From contig SCFE01000043.1 of assembly GCA_004352715.1 (NCBI GenBank), positions 1,040,017 to 1,104,016 of the forward strand: DNA of 64,000 nucleotides. The letters run 5' to 3'. Below, one piece after another: positions 14,006-27,500 of the stretch (positions are counted from its first letter, which is position 1; each line of letters opens with the position of its first letter). A program made the position numbers and the translations under genes. The notes under the pieces were generated by a model. The model had not been told where the DNA came from. It saw nothing but the letters and a program-made list of their open reading frames with translations, and did no database searches. Origin of the DNA: Hofstenia miamia (Eukaryota; Xenacoelomorpha; Acoela).

Positions 14006-15253
14006 AAACTATTTGAGTGGTTCATTGAAGGCGAAAGCCAAAAAATGAAGTGGAACGCCCTCAAAACTTTCAAGTAGGGACCAGAGAAGAGTATTAATCT
14101 TGCATTAAATTGTAGTCTCTAATGTTCCAAAGTAGTTAACTCAATGAATGTTGAAGTAAATGCAAGTACTATATGTAGGTTTTCAATGTGTCTAATATTC
14201 TGAATTACAAAAAAATGAAATCAACTCCAGCTTTGACTTCCGAACATAAGCAGAATACATTCCATGGGCAAAGAAGAAACTTCAATGAAAAATAGATTGG
14301 TGCAATACAGTGTTCTCCGATGAAAACAACTTTTCATCCTTAGAGATCTAGATGACCATTGTTATATTGGTAGTAATAATCATTACAAATTATATTAACC
14401 CTGCAACGAATGATTCGTCAACGAGTCCATGAGATCGGTGCTTGTCAAACGTATCTGTTATTGATTGTACATTTTATCTATATAATATATATATACACAT
14501 TTCTAAGGAGACAGAGCGCCCAAATTTGATGTAGTGCAAATGTAATTGATTTTTTTATCTTATATGATTAGTGTGGATATTTTATTATAATTATTGTGTT
14601 CATTTGGATTATTTTATTTTTTTTCATGGATTAGTAATATTTTTTTAAAAAACCATTTATATGAGGCGCTGTGTCTTTTTATCATTTTTTGTGTTTTTAG
14701 GTTAAATTTCGATATTTGTTTGAGGATTATTGGTCGTTCTAGGATATCTCTGACACCAAATTGTAAGAATGAATACTTTTCAGACCATGGCCAACTATAT
14801 GATGGGCAGAAAATTTTAAGTAAAACCTTTAAATGAGGAGGCCAATTCAGTATAGGCATTTACTCTACTATAACAGGAACTGTTTACTATAGCACTTAGC
14901 TTTTAGGAGACCTCTTAATCAACATTTGATGTAGAATCGAAAAAACAACTCCGGAAAAGATATCTAATGTAGTTCTTGCGCTATGGACCACTATTTGTTT
15001 GAAATTTTGCAAAATTTATATTGAATCCCAATTTTTTTAGAAAGTGGAAAAAACAGAGATTGATTCACATATTTCTATCGATTACGCATCGAATGGTGTA
15101 AAACCTTTCGAAATCGAATCAAAACTAACTGAGCTATGGCCTTCTAAACACGGACTACTTGACCCAAAACAAAACATTTTCCCACGTGAAAATTGCAAAA
15201 AGATAGAGCGCCACATATAAATGCCGGGTTTTGAGACAGAGCGCCCGATATAA

Positions 15254-15288
<35 letters not shown>

Positions 15289-15470
15289 NCAACAAATCTT
15301 TATATTTTATCAAAAAATTTAAATATTGCAATTTAGAAAACTGGGATTTGCTGAATTGGCGTACTTTTGATATAGGTTAGCTAAGATATGTGTCTACCAT
15401 TTAACTAAACCTAATAATTTTATATAATTAATATTCTAAATTGCAACTAATATATATATCACTCAAATGG

Positions 15471-15509
<39 letters not shown>

Positions 15510-18500
15510 TGTAACTTTACAGTTCTTAATAAATATTAGTTAACTTAAACCTTTATCTTACATGGTGACAGAGATTATGGCTTATGAAACGCTAAAACAC
15601 TTTCCACTTGAAATTGATTGTCCAAACAGCTACAGAGTGGATAAACTGAAAGTGGAATTCCATGTTCTTTATGGATGCTATTGAAGCAGATGAAAAACCT
15701 GATAAAGTTCGAATTGGAATTTTACTTCGTTGCCTTGGAGATGCTGCCAACGAAATTTTCACAAACTTCTTCTGGCCAGGAACAGAAGACAAAAGCAAAT
15801 TCATTGATAGGTCAAAGTTCGATGATTAGTACAAAAGAGGCACCAATGAGGTGTTTGAACGATATCAAGTTTTTCAAGTTAGCAAAATCAAACCTAAACA
15901 TCGATCAATACGTACATTTACTAAGAACCCAAGCAAAGCGTTGTAACTTCGGACAACTGCAAGATAGCCTTATTAGAGACAGGACTATATTCTCGGTACA
16001 AGATATACGTCTCCAGGAAAGACTTTTAAGTGAACTCAACATTAATCTTCACAAAACAACTCAGTTCAGTCGTGCGGCTGAAGAAACCACTGAACATTTA
16101 AAAGAATAAAAAATGACAAGGAAGATATCAACATCAAACAGGATACTGATGCAATTCGACGACGTACGAATCAATACATCTTCAGCAATCAATTTCAGCA
16201 GTTTGAATGTAGGCAATGCGACAGAAAACACGCACCCTGAAACTGTCCTGCATTTGGGAAAATTTGCAATAAATGTGACAAGTCAGTCAAACCATTTTGC
16301 AATTAAGTGTTCAGCCTACCTTCAGAAAAACTTCAACATCGTTACCACAAAGATAGAGAATTAGACCATCTGGATGAACAAGAAAAGACTACAAGTGGAA
16401 GTGAATGAAACTATGAATGTGATGCGATTCATTCGTTTAGGCCAAAAACTTCTACGAAAAAGGACATTATAACTACAGTTTGATTCAAAATTATCCACTT
16501 AATATCAAAGTCGACACCGGAGCTCAGTGTAATGTAGTACCACAAAAACTTCTTAAATAAATTGAGATAAAGACAAAGAGAAAATTTCAAATGGCAAGCT
16601 TACTGGTTATGGAGGTCAAACCATTCGAATTAGTGATGAAGTAAAATTGCCAATCATCATTGGAAGAAATAGACTCAAAGTCTTCGCAAAATTCTTAGTC
16701 GTAACTACAGACAGTAAAGCCATCTTAGGTCTAGAAACATCGATGAAATCAGGAATACTAAGTGTTAGCTTTGAGAACTCAGAATGCAATGAAATACATT
16801 CAATCAAAACTTCAAGTGATACCAGCCCTTTTCGGATTCGACCCGAAAAGCAATAAGTATGCAGAGTACATCCTGGCCAATACGATATATTTTATCGAAT
16901 TTGCTAAAAAAGTATGATGATGTATTCTCTGGTTATGGCAGAGTTGAAGATATATATGAGATACCATTGTATCCATCGGCAAGACCAATAATGCATCCGC
17001 CGATAAGATACCCCTTTCATTGATACGTAGACTGAAAACCAAATTAAGAGAGCTCAAAGAAGCTGGGATTATCGCAAATGTAGATGAAGTAACGTCATGG
17101 GTCGGAAGTATTGCCATTGTAGAGAAATCAAACAGTGATTTAAGACTAACATTTGACAATAAGACTCTAAATCAGCAGATCAATCGCGAATACCATTATC
17201 CACCATATAACGCAGGCTTAGAGAATTCTTCAATGGGAAACGCTATTTTACAGTTGTAAATTTATCCAATTGCTATTGGTACATTCCTCTCACAGAAAAT
17301 AATCAGCTTTACTATGCTCATTTAATACTCCCTTTGGTCGGTATTGCTGGAACAGATTGCTTTTTAGATTTGGCATCAGCATCTGACAAGTCACAAAGTA
17401 TGATCGATAAGGAATTCGGAAATATTGAAAATGTCATAGCTATACATGACGACATTTGTATTGCAATTGCTACGAAAGAAGAGCATGTCGAAACACGTTA
17501 GGGTTAGTTAACTTAAACCTTTATCTTACAACTATAAATACTAATGGAATTACCAAAGAAAGTAAAAAATAGAATATTGCAAGCAGACATGCTGAGGCAG
17601 TTCAGTTCAGCTATGGTTTGAGGATCCATGAGCCCATCTGGTTTAACCTAACTGATGCAACTAGAAAGACGTCAAGATTCATTAACATATATTAATAATA
17701 TGCAAAGACATTCACTTATTTGACTATAAAACCTTATTCCATTGTTATCCATAAGCAAGATAACGCCCTGATACCTACCTCATTTGCAACAAAAATTTGT
17801 TTATATCCAGAAATATTCATGTCATGGAAATTTCATCTTTATCACTAGATCTCAATTGGATTTACAATGGATTGAGATATCTTTCGCGGAATAGTGTATT
17901 GAGTTGGACGAGAATATTCCACTCGGCAGGAAGTTACTGACTACATCACATAGTGTTGGACCAAAATATCTCAATAATACATATTTATATAATAGATTCC
18001 ATGCATAATCGCTGTGTTACCATTATAATGAATCAAGGAATGGTAATCGATTATTAATAAATAAAAACTTCCTAATTTTTAAACATTAAATATACTAATA
18101 CAAAAGTGAGTCTAAAATTATGCAACACTAAGAAAAATAAAAAACACTATATTGAATGGAATACCAGTAACCATGGGAAAGAAAAACATTGCCAGCCTTC
18201 TGAGGTTTGTGATTTCTGCAGAAAATGTAACTGCAATAATTGGTCTCCCAATATGTCTAGTCTACAATCTGTTACAGGTCAACTTCATAGATGAGGTCAA
18301 CTTCATAAATACTTTTTCAAAAAAATTCCAATTGGGAAGGAGAGAAACAAACTTAACAGTGTAGACTAGTCTGGAGTAGATAAGTTAAAACAAATCTAGG
18401 AGAAGCTTAAAGATGTTTTCACTGGACTCGGTAAATATAGAAGCAAAAGAAACAAAATCAGAGAACATACAGAGCGCAAGAAGGGTTCTATACTCATTAT

Positions 18501-21500
18501 TGGACAAACTCGAGAGAAAACTTAGACCCACTGGTGAAAAATTATGTGATTAAACCTTCGAACAGTGCAGCAAAATGGCCTTTTAACTCCCGAAAAAATG
18601 GAGATTGCTCTGGACGCAAAGGGAATTCTGCAGTTATTCGCGAGGGTTTCGTTGGATATACGGCCAAGCGTATAAATATTCATCAATCTACTCATCAGCG
18701 TATTCTTAGGTACATGTGAGGCCCATGATGATTTAAAGCTACATATAAGGCATATATTAAACCTATTCTTCACAAGGGGGAGGAGGATAAACTTACCCTC
18801 CAAGTGAATTTTTATTAATAACTTTTTTTAAATCAAATTTGAAAGGATGGCTGATATTTTCACCATTAAATTTAGTTTTACACATTCTGTGAAAATTTTA
18901 GGGTGAAAGCACTTTATCAATATAGAAATATAAAAATGACTAGACAAAAACAAAAAATGCTGACATTAGCATTAATAACTACAAATTAATATGCCTTAAG
19001 GTATTACTAGACCCTATAATTTGTGTTTTGAATAGAAAAATATTAAAAGTTGACCAAAAATAATAACCATTTTGACATCAGATGCCTCTTCGCATTTTCA
19101 CTATTTTTGTGCAAAAAATGCCGACGTCAGCAAAAATGTCTAGTTAAAAATTTTATTTTTAGAATTTTTTCCAAATTTTCATTCCATATTACCTTTATGT
19201 CAAACTTCGTGGCAATAACATTTATACATCAAAAACAAACCTGGGGGTATATTTTTACCCCCTAATCTGTGAAACCAATGTACAAAAAAATGTTGTGACA
19301 AATACCTTGTATTTTGCTAATTTAATAATATAGTTTACTTAATATAGGCTTGATAATTAACACAGTTTCTATTGCTTATAAGATTGCTAATTTTTAGAAC
19401 TATATATAAGTTTATTAATATATAGAAGATGCAAAGGTGCATGCGGTCATTTAATACATGTAATTGATTCACTCAGTGAACCTCTAAAGAAAATTAGGAC
19501 TATAACTCTCCAATTTTGTCATTTTTAATGAATATTGATGAGTTTCTTTTTGAATGCCATATACACATCTTCTGTATAAAATCATTTTATTTATTCTTCA
19601 AACTTTTGTATATTTATAGGAATTATTTTTCATGTTTGAGAAGGCTTGAAGTTTGCGGATTGCCATGTTTCGCAGTGCTAAAATATTGCTAAAATTTCAA
19701 GTACTAAAATAAAACAATTAATGTAGCAAAATAGATAAAGTTTATTATTCAAATGTAAGAATAAAAGTATCGTGCTAAGAAAGCAACAAATACGTTGATT
19801 TACTCAGAACAATTTTTTGACGTTTTTCCAGAAGGCCACAACTAACATATGATTGCATTTCTGCAACTGTTTATCCCTGTCTGAGAAAGTTCTTAGCAAA
19901 TGTTCTCATCCAAATAAGCTAATCTTAAACCTTAGAACTGAAAAATGAGGAATCTCAAAGCTGAATTATAAACGTAAAATAACGCCAATCAACAGTTGCT
20001 TTAATACAAAATGGACTTATTGTGGCACAGTTAAACAATCAGTTTCAAACAATGCTGCATGTATCATTTTGGTTGCTCTAGTTATTTAACAAACATTTTT
20101 ACATTTTGCACCAAAAAGTGGCATGTGCTCTCCTTCGCTGCACCACTGAACATTTTCATAATGTGTAATGCATGTTCCAAAAATAATTTAAATACAAAAT
20201 TAGAAAACGTAATGTACGATATAAATTCTCAACGTTTAAAAATATAACAAAATATAAATCACGTTACTTAAATTGACTTATATCGTAAAGTTTTTCCAAA
20301 GTTTTGATAAAAAAAGTAAATTGAGAATCTCAAATAAAGCATTAAAAGTTCACATTTTAAATAAAACTAAAATTAAGAACAAAGAAAAATTACGCACACT
20401 ATTATTTTTAGAACATGCGCATAATGGCTAAATAAAAGACGTTTTCAAATCAATATACGTCAACAAAATTTTAAAAACATCTATAAAAAGCTGCTTACGA
20501 CATATTCAGTAACTGTGTAGTTGGCAAATGACCTTGACGTTTCAAAAATATTGAAGGCTTTCTGCAATTTCTTTGGCGTAATTACTTTTAATGTAGATGG
20601 CAGTTTCCTATAAATTATAAATTGTTAGTATTGAGTCGGGTTAGATTTTTTGGATCAGGTCTATCAAAATAAATCACGACAGATCAGGTTTCAGGCCAGG
20701 TATGAGACATCACAAATCAGGCCCAGGTCAAAACAGGATTAGAATCAGGCTTGAAAGCACCCATGTCGTGTTTTTAATTGAAATTAAAATTAAAATTGAA
20801 ATTGAAACAATTTGTTATTTAATTTCCAAATATTCAGTTAATTTTATGCATTTCTGTTCAAAACAAAATGTTTTTTTACTCATAAAACATTCATACTTAT
20901 AAATACTTCTAAATTTAAAAAAATCTTCTATCTAGCACACTATAACAAAAACTATGCAAATTTTGTTAAAGTTTTTCAAACTTTGAAGGAATCAAATATT
21001 TATCTTCTTTCAGTTTTAATGTATATGAATTAATAACTGCAACATGTAACATTAGCAAAGCGAATTGGTGCATAAACTAATGATATAAAGTAGAGCAGTG
21101 CGGAGAAGGGATTTCTGATGCCGTACTCGCCCTTAAAAGGTTCATATATACACGTAATCGTAAACTCTATACCCGTACTCACCGAATACCCGTGCATTCA
21201 ATTTACAACAATTAATACATTGATATCTCTGAGTTATAAATAGCAAAAACTATGCAAAACTTGTTACTTTGGACTGTGATGGTTTTGATGGACTTAAAAA
21301 TAGCATTGTAATGGAGTTGAGTTGCTTGATGTTTAAATAATACGTTTCAGACGGTTTATAACCATTTGCTAATAAAGTTTCCAAAAGAATTGTTGAACTC
21401 TATAACATTACCTTTTTGCAATTTACCTGCTGATTTTCTTATTTATTCATATAAGGATTAACCTAAAATACCTATTTTGAACTTTCCCAAAGAATTAACA

Positions 21501-24500
21501 AGAATCAGAAAAAAATGTTTTTCTGGAATTGTGGATAAAACTATGATAATTAACCCTAAAAAACCTATTGTGCTTCTAAAGTCAAAAACCGTTTCTCCAC
21601 GAAATTGGGTTCAGATAATAAAGTGGTTCAAAGTCCATGGCAGCAGCAACTAGCATCAACTATATTATTTCTGTCAATGACCACCTAAGTTTTGGCCGAT
21701 GCACCGTGGGCAAACTCAGAAATCCTCGCGCGGTTATGAGCGCTTAAAATTGTTTTAAAGAAACATCAATAATTTTACAAAAATACCTGTGTTGTTTAGG
21801 GTTTAATTAAAATTAAACAAACTTTGTATGACATGAAGCAAGTTGTACTTTATACTTGAATGACATTTATTGAACTGATTAAAAATATTTAATATTCGAA
21901 ACCAATCATGCGTTTATCCCCAAATTCAAAAGTTCCAGAATTATTTTACTGGTTCGTTCTTCGAAAAACCCGACCACCGACCAAGATTAAATTTTCAATG
22001 GCTGAATTTCACCATAACCATATCCTAAGCAACCACATTTATCGAATCCATTATAAAATGATGACATACTAGAAGACTAATATAGTGGGACATATTGTTC
22101 TAGAAACAATAAACAACTCCCGTGCACATTATATGATTTCCAGTAAACTACTGCTAGTAAACCGGTGCAGTAGAGAAGTTAACAAATTTTGATGACGGAT
22201 GGTAAAATGTCCTAACACTAAAGGAACTTCAATAATTCCTATCAATTACAAAACAACCGCTTTATCACTTGAATCACTAAATTCTTGTTCTCTTTTGCAT
22301 TATATTTTAGATTGACAGATGACCACAAGTGACATTATCAACAATGTTAAATTCTTGAAATTTAATCAAATAAAAAACGATGGTAGGTCAAATCATTTAT
22401 TAAACACTGATTAGGGATGAAATAAAAAAACTTAGTTAGCAAAGTGTTTAATGAGTTATTGAATCACAATTTCTGAATCAAAAGTAAAAGACTATGCATC
22501 ACAGCAGCTTACTTCCAAATTAAATATTCATGAACTTAAAGGATGCTTACAAATGAGAAATTGAAAAAAAACTTACTTCTCTAGATAATATGTTTTCTCC
22601 GTGTAGTGACCTTTACCCATTACCGGATCTTCAATCTGCTTTCTGATGTTGTAGAGAATACCACCACCACCCCCTGTCTGTTCCTTGCCAAATTCTTGAT
22701 GGGTGTAAAAATAGCCTCTTTCATACTAAATCATTGATCAATAAACATTTAAACCATTACCTATTTACCTCTTCTAAGGTATATGGCTGCGGGATTCTGC
22801 TAAAACAATTCTTTTGTAATAAACATCATATTGCAAAAAGCTCACTGATAAATGTTTTCATTTCAAGAAATAATCGCTTCTTATTCTATATCTATTTATA
22901 GAAAAACAAATTGTCTGACATCTACCAAAAGCAAACACAGAAATTTACATTCCAGCACTCAATTAGGTTATCTAGAAAAACGGTAGAGAAAACATAATGA
23001 ATAAAAACGATCTGTACTTAATGTAAAGAAATAATAAGGGATTAAAATATTTAATTAAAAAATCCAGCATTGTAAAAGATGAGTTGGTTTTTTAATAAAT
23101 ATAACTTGAAAGAGCATTATATTATATATTCTTTAAAAAATTTAACTATCCGATGCACGTTGGCTACGCCAATTTCAAACAAGCATGAATTTCTGCCCTC
23201 GCTTAACAGCCGAAAATATGTTGATCACCGATGCTGCGGATAATCAAGGATTGACTGTATAAGTGCAAATATGTTAGAAGTAAAGTTAAGTCATATATAT
23301 ATATATATATATATATAACTAGAAATCTATAATTTATTGGAATCCCTTAAAACTATGTATCTCCGATTACACGACTATAATGAAAGCTTTTCCTAAAAAA
23401 TTGGAAGAAACTGCCACAATATCGAAAACTATTTAATAAATGGTAGTTCTCATATCCATACGTATATAACATATAGAATGAGTAATACGTAAATACAGTG
23501 ACAAGCATATATACTATTCATATCAACACACATTTATATATATATATATATATACATATGGATATATATNNNNNNNNNNNNNNNNNNNNNNNNNNNNNNN
23601 NNNNNNNNNNNNNNNNNNNNNNNNNNNNNNNNNNNNNNNNNNNNNNNNNNNNNNNNNNNNNNNNNNNNNNNNNNNNNNNNNNNNNNNNNNNNNNNNNNNN
23701 NNNNNNNNNNNNNNNNNNNNNNNNNNNNNNNNNNNNNNNNNNNNNNNNNNNNNNNNNNNNNNNNNNNNNNNNNNNNNNNNNNNNNNNNNNNNNNNNNNNN
23801 NNNNNNNNNNNNNNNNNNNNNNNNNNNNNNNNNNNNNNNNNNNNNNNNNNNNNNNNNNNNNNNNNNNNNNNNNNNNNNNNNNNNNNNNNNNNNNNNNNNN
23901 NNNNNNNNNNNNNNNNNNNNNNNNNNNNNNNNNNNNNNNNNNNNNNNNNNNNNNNNNNNNNNNNNNNNNNNNNNNNNNNNNNNNNNNNNNNNNNNNNNNN
24001 NNNNNNNNNNNNNNNNNNNNNNNNNNNNNNNNNNNNNNNNNNNNNNNNNNNNNNNNNNNNNNNNNNNNNNNNNNNNNNNNNNNNNNNNNNNNNNNNNNNN
24101 NNNNNNNNNNNNNNNNNNNNNNNNNNNNNNNNNNNNNNNNNNNNNNNNNNNNNNNNNNNNNNNNNNNNNNNNNNNNNNNNNNNNNNNNNNNNNNNNNNNN
24201 NNNNNNNNNNNNNNNNNNNNNNNNNNNNNNNNNNNNNNNNNNNNNNNNNNNNNNNNNNNNNNNNNNNNNNNNNNNNNNNNNNNNNNNNNNNNNNNNNNNN
24301 NNNNNNNNNNNNNNNNNNNNNNNNNNNNNNNNNNNNNNNNNNNNNNNNNNNNNNNNNNNNNNNNNNNNNNNNNNNNNNNNNNNNNNNNNNNNNNNNNNNN
24401 NNNNNNNNNNNNNNNNNNNNNNNNNNNNTACTAAGGCTTAAAACCGGACAATCTGTAGAACAATTCTGATATTCAATTCAGATTGGTTCTCTTATGAAAT

Positions 24501-27500
24501 GCAAAATTAGATGTTAATAGAATGTACCTTCAACTCGTTGAAAAACTAAGATGGTAACCCTATTAGAACTTAATGACTTGTAACAGCAACAGTTGGAATT
24601 GAAAAAATATATATTGGAAAATTTAAAACACTTTGATTTGAACCAATTCTAAAAATTTCAATTCAATAATCATTGTTGGATTGATACAGTGCCATTAAAT
24701 ATTCATTTTAACTTTCTCAACAATTGTAACTTCAGTTCAATATAATCAACCAGTATATGCTAAAATTTTAAACATATAATGGAGTGTTTGACTTGCATAG
24801 TTCATAACTTAGTTGACATCCTACGATAATTTAAATTACACCAAGAAGGGCATTGAACTATAAAATTAAGTAAAACTTTTGCTAAATTGATAAAGCGTAT
24901 GAGAGATGAGTCTGGGGGCAAATGTTATTAAAATGTCTCACGAAGTGACATGAAGACAAATGAAATGTTTACAAAATAAATTGCAATGCTAAATTAGTTT
25001 TACATTTGTAACAATTGATTTTGTTTTTTAGTGACGTCCAATCCACCAATCTCCACTGAACTGAACTACACTTAACCGTTTATTACTTTAATACCTTAAA
25101 AATAAATTCCTTTATTGCTGGACAATGAGCCATTAATATGGGACAATGCCGCTTAATCGATTTCCTTTAATCGAAAAAACATCTAATGCGACATCTAGCG
25201 GAAATTTCATGAAGTTTTTAAAATGAAATCCATTAGCAGCAAAAATGGATCCATAAGCAATATATAGAAAAATATCATTGAACTAGATAACGTTGTAGAT
25301 ATATTTTGCCAAAACATCAAAAACTCCATGTAATAGAAAAGCTTCCAATGAAAACACATTTTAGAAGAAATTGACTAAAAAATCTGTGCAATTAAGTTCA
25401 ACTTCTTTAACAATAATAAAAAAACACATTGGATTAAAGAATATTTCTGCATCATAATATAGAGACAAGACTAAAAGGAAAATCGTAATAGTACTTATAT
25501 ATAATTTCCAATTGAAGCCAATCTCTCGTCAATAAGACATGACGGTCCAAGCAAGATTTAAAAGAACTTAAGTAATGTCACAATCTAGTTGTGTTTAAAC
25601 GCTATATTCATGCATTGCATTCAAATAGCAGTAAACAGGAGAATTCAATGGTATGTATAAAGACTACAGTAGAATATTAAAGTTGAAGGAGCTGCTTTGT
25701 ATTTGTTTTATTCATATTTTTAAAAATTAAATGAACATTAGGCTGTTTTGAAATTATTGTCTTAAACATTAGGCTGTTTTGAAATTATTGTCTTAAAGGA
25801 AAGTCAAACATGGTTGCTGATTCTATGTGTATTTCTAAGTGTCACTACTTTTATTGGACACTTTTAACATGCTCATTAATTTCAATTCTTGGAACAAAAG
25901 TTATGCAATTGATTACAAGAAAGCTAAGCGAAATGCGAGTTAAAAACATTAGGCTACAAACTTTTGAAATTGATTATGCTAATTGGGCTGGAACTGAATA
26001 AGAGTTTGATAATTGCCAATTCTAGGCAAATCAAAATTGTATTTGCCCACAATTGCTGGAACACTCAATTAAACAATCATTAGGTCAAGTTCAATGTGTA
26101 TATGCAAATAAGGCTTACTTAAAATACTGCCAAACCATCCACAGTAAATTAAGAAGATAGGCGATTGAAAAATCAATCATTGCTTAGTTCGTTAGAAAAC
26201 AATCTATATTTCGTAAAATGCATTGATTTTGCTTTTACCCTTAATTACTAATAACTGAGTTAATAATTACTTATTTATTAATTATATATTATAAAGAACA
26301 TAAATTCATAATTTACTTTTTCAACTTACTAGTGAACGAAAAATCGATACAAGCAACATATCACACTTTTTCCAAAAAAATGAAAAATATATTAATTTTT
26401 TACTGCTGTTCTAAATACACTTTTAAATAAATCAATAAACTTAAAATGTTAATTCCAAGATTCAATCGAGAATTACAATGCCTAAGCTTTTGATAAAGGC
26501 GTCTTCTATTTCAATGTAATAAATGATCTGTCCATAGGCAATTATACAACGCGATGTGAAGTGCGCAGACATAACATTTGAATACCATCAAATTGGAAAT
26601 GGTAAATTTGAAAAAAATGTTTGCTTTAGGGTTAGATTACATTTAGATTTGTAGAGTTGAAGTGTGCAATAATTAACAAACTTTTGGAAGCAAACTTTAA
26701 AATAAATAAGATAAAGTTTTCACAAATTAAAAAGAGTTTTAATTATAAAATCTAATTTATTACCATCCCAATTAAATAGAAAAGCAATTGATTTTCTATA
26801 ACAGTAATAATGTAAGGAAACTGCGGGAAATAAATTACAAAAACTGAAACAATCATTTAAAACAAAGTCCGACTTAATTGGAATTGGATAAAGTAGGGAA
26901 CATCAATATTTGTTTATAGTCAGATACAGAATAACTTTCTTCCCAACGCAAAGAAAAAACATATAAACCGCAAGTTAAAATGGTTGTGCGTGGGTTAAAC
27001 AAGTAAACATATTAATTTGTTATTTAGAATGTCTAGTGAATGAGTATTTGAAAAATGGGCTTTATCAAATTTCACCAGACCTAAATCTAGAAGGACGTCT
27101 TTATTATGAAAATCTAAATATATAGTATTATTTCTAAACTCTTCATCCATTTACTGCAAGGCAAAACTCAGTAATGCGTTTAGAAGTTAGATATTCAATA
27201 GCTACATACGAAAGCCTTTAAAATGACGAAAATAAAGTGGTTGGAAAAACGAACAAAATATTCTAAAAAATAGAAAATACTAAAATGCAGTTTTAACAAA
27301 ACAAAATATGAACTGTTCAAAAAAATAGAATCTTTAACATTATTTCGACGTTCCTTGTAGAGATCATACTTATTCATAACCACTGTTCAGTCAATTTCAA
27401 GTTGATGTAACTAAACGAACCTTTCTTAAACAAAACGTGTGCAATGAATGAAATCCTCACAACTTATGGTAATTCATTAATAATTTAATCTCAGTTTATT

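Larger units (their letters stand above)
13813..15456. repeat. About 166-bp duplication across the single N at 15289
   Basis: Sequence 13813-13980 (from CAACAAATCTTTATATTTTA to the TA run) recurs at 15290-15456, directly after the N. It then runs into a different (TA)n tract. This is probably a mis-joined or haplotype-overlap contig end seeded in TA microsatellites. Confidence 0.85.
12012..20498. other. Large PITP intron with nested transposon debris
   Basis: This 8.5-kb intron holds (TA)n runs at 12054-12089, 13973-14003, 15257-15287 and 15477-15506, a Tc1 fragment at 14230, a four-copy 26-bp motif at 14508-15256, and a Gypsy element at 15509-17530. From 17531 to 18800 there is further debris. 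One segment near 18400 reads EKLKDVFTGLGKYR, which resembles the linker before a Gypsy reverse transcriptase. The rest (18800-20498) shows nothing I can name. Confidence 0.6.

Noticed and set aside
23498-24469. Long open frame across the N gap
   Set aside because: Almost all codons are N; the real part is TA microsatellite translation.
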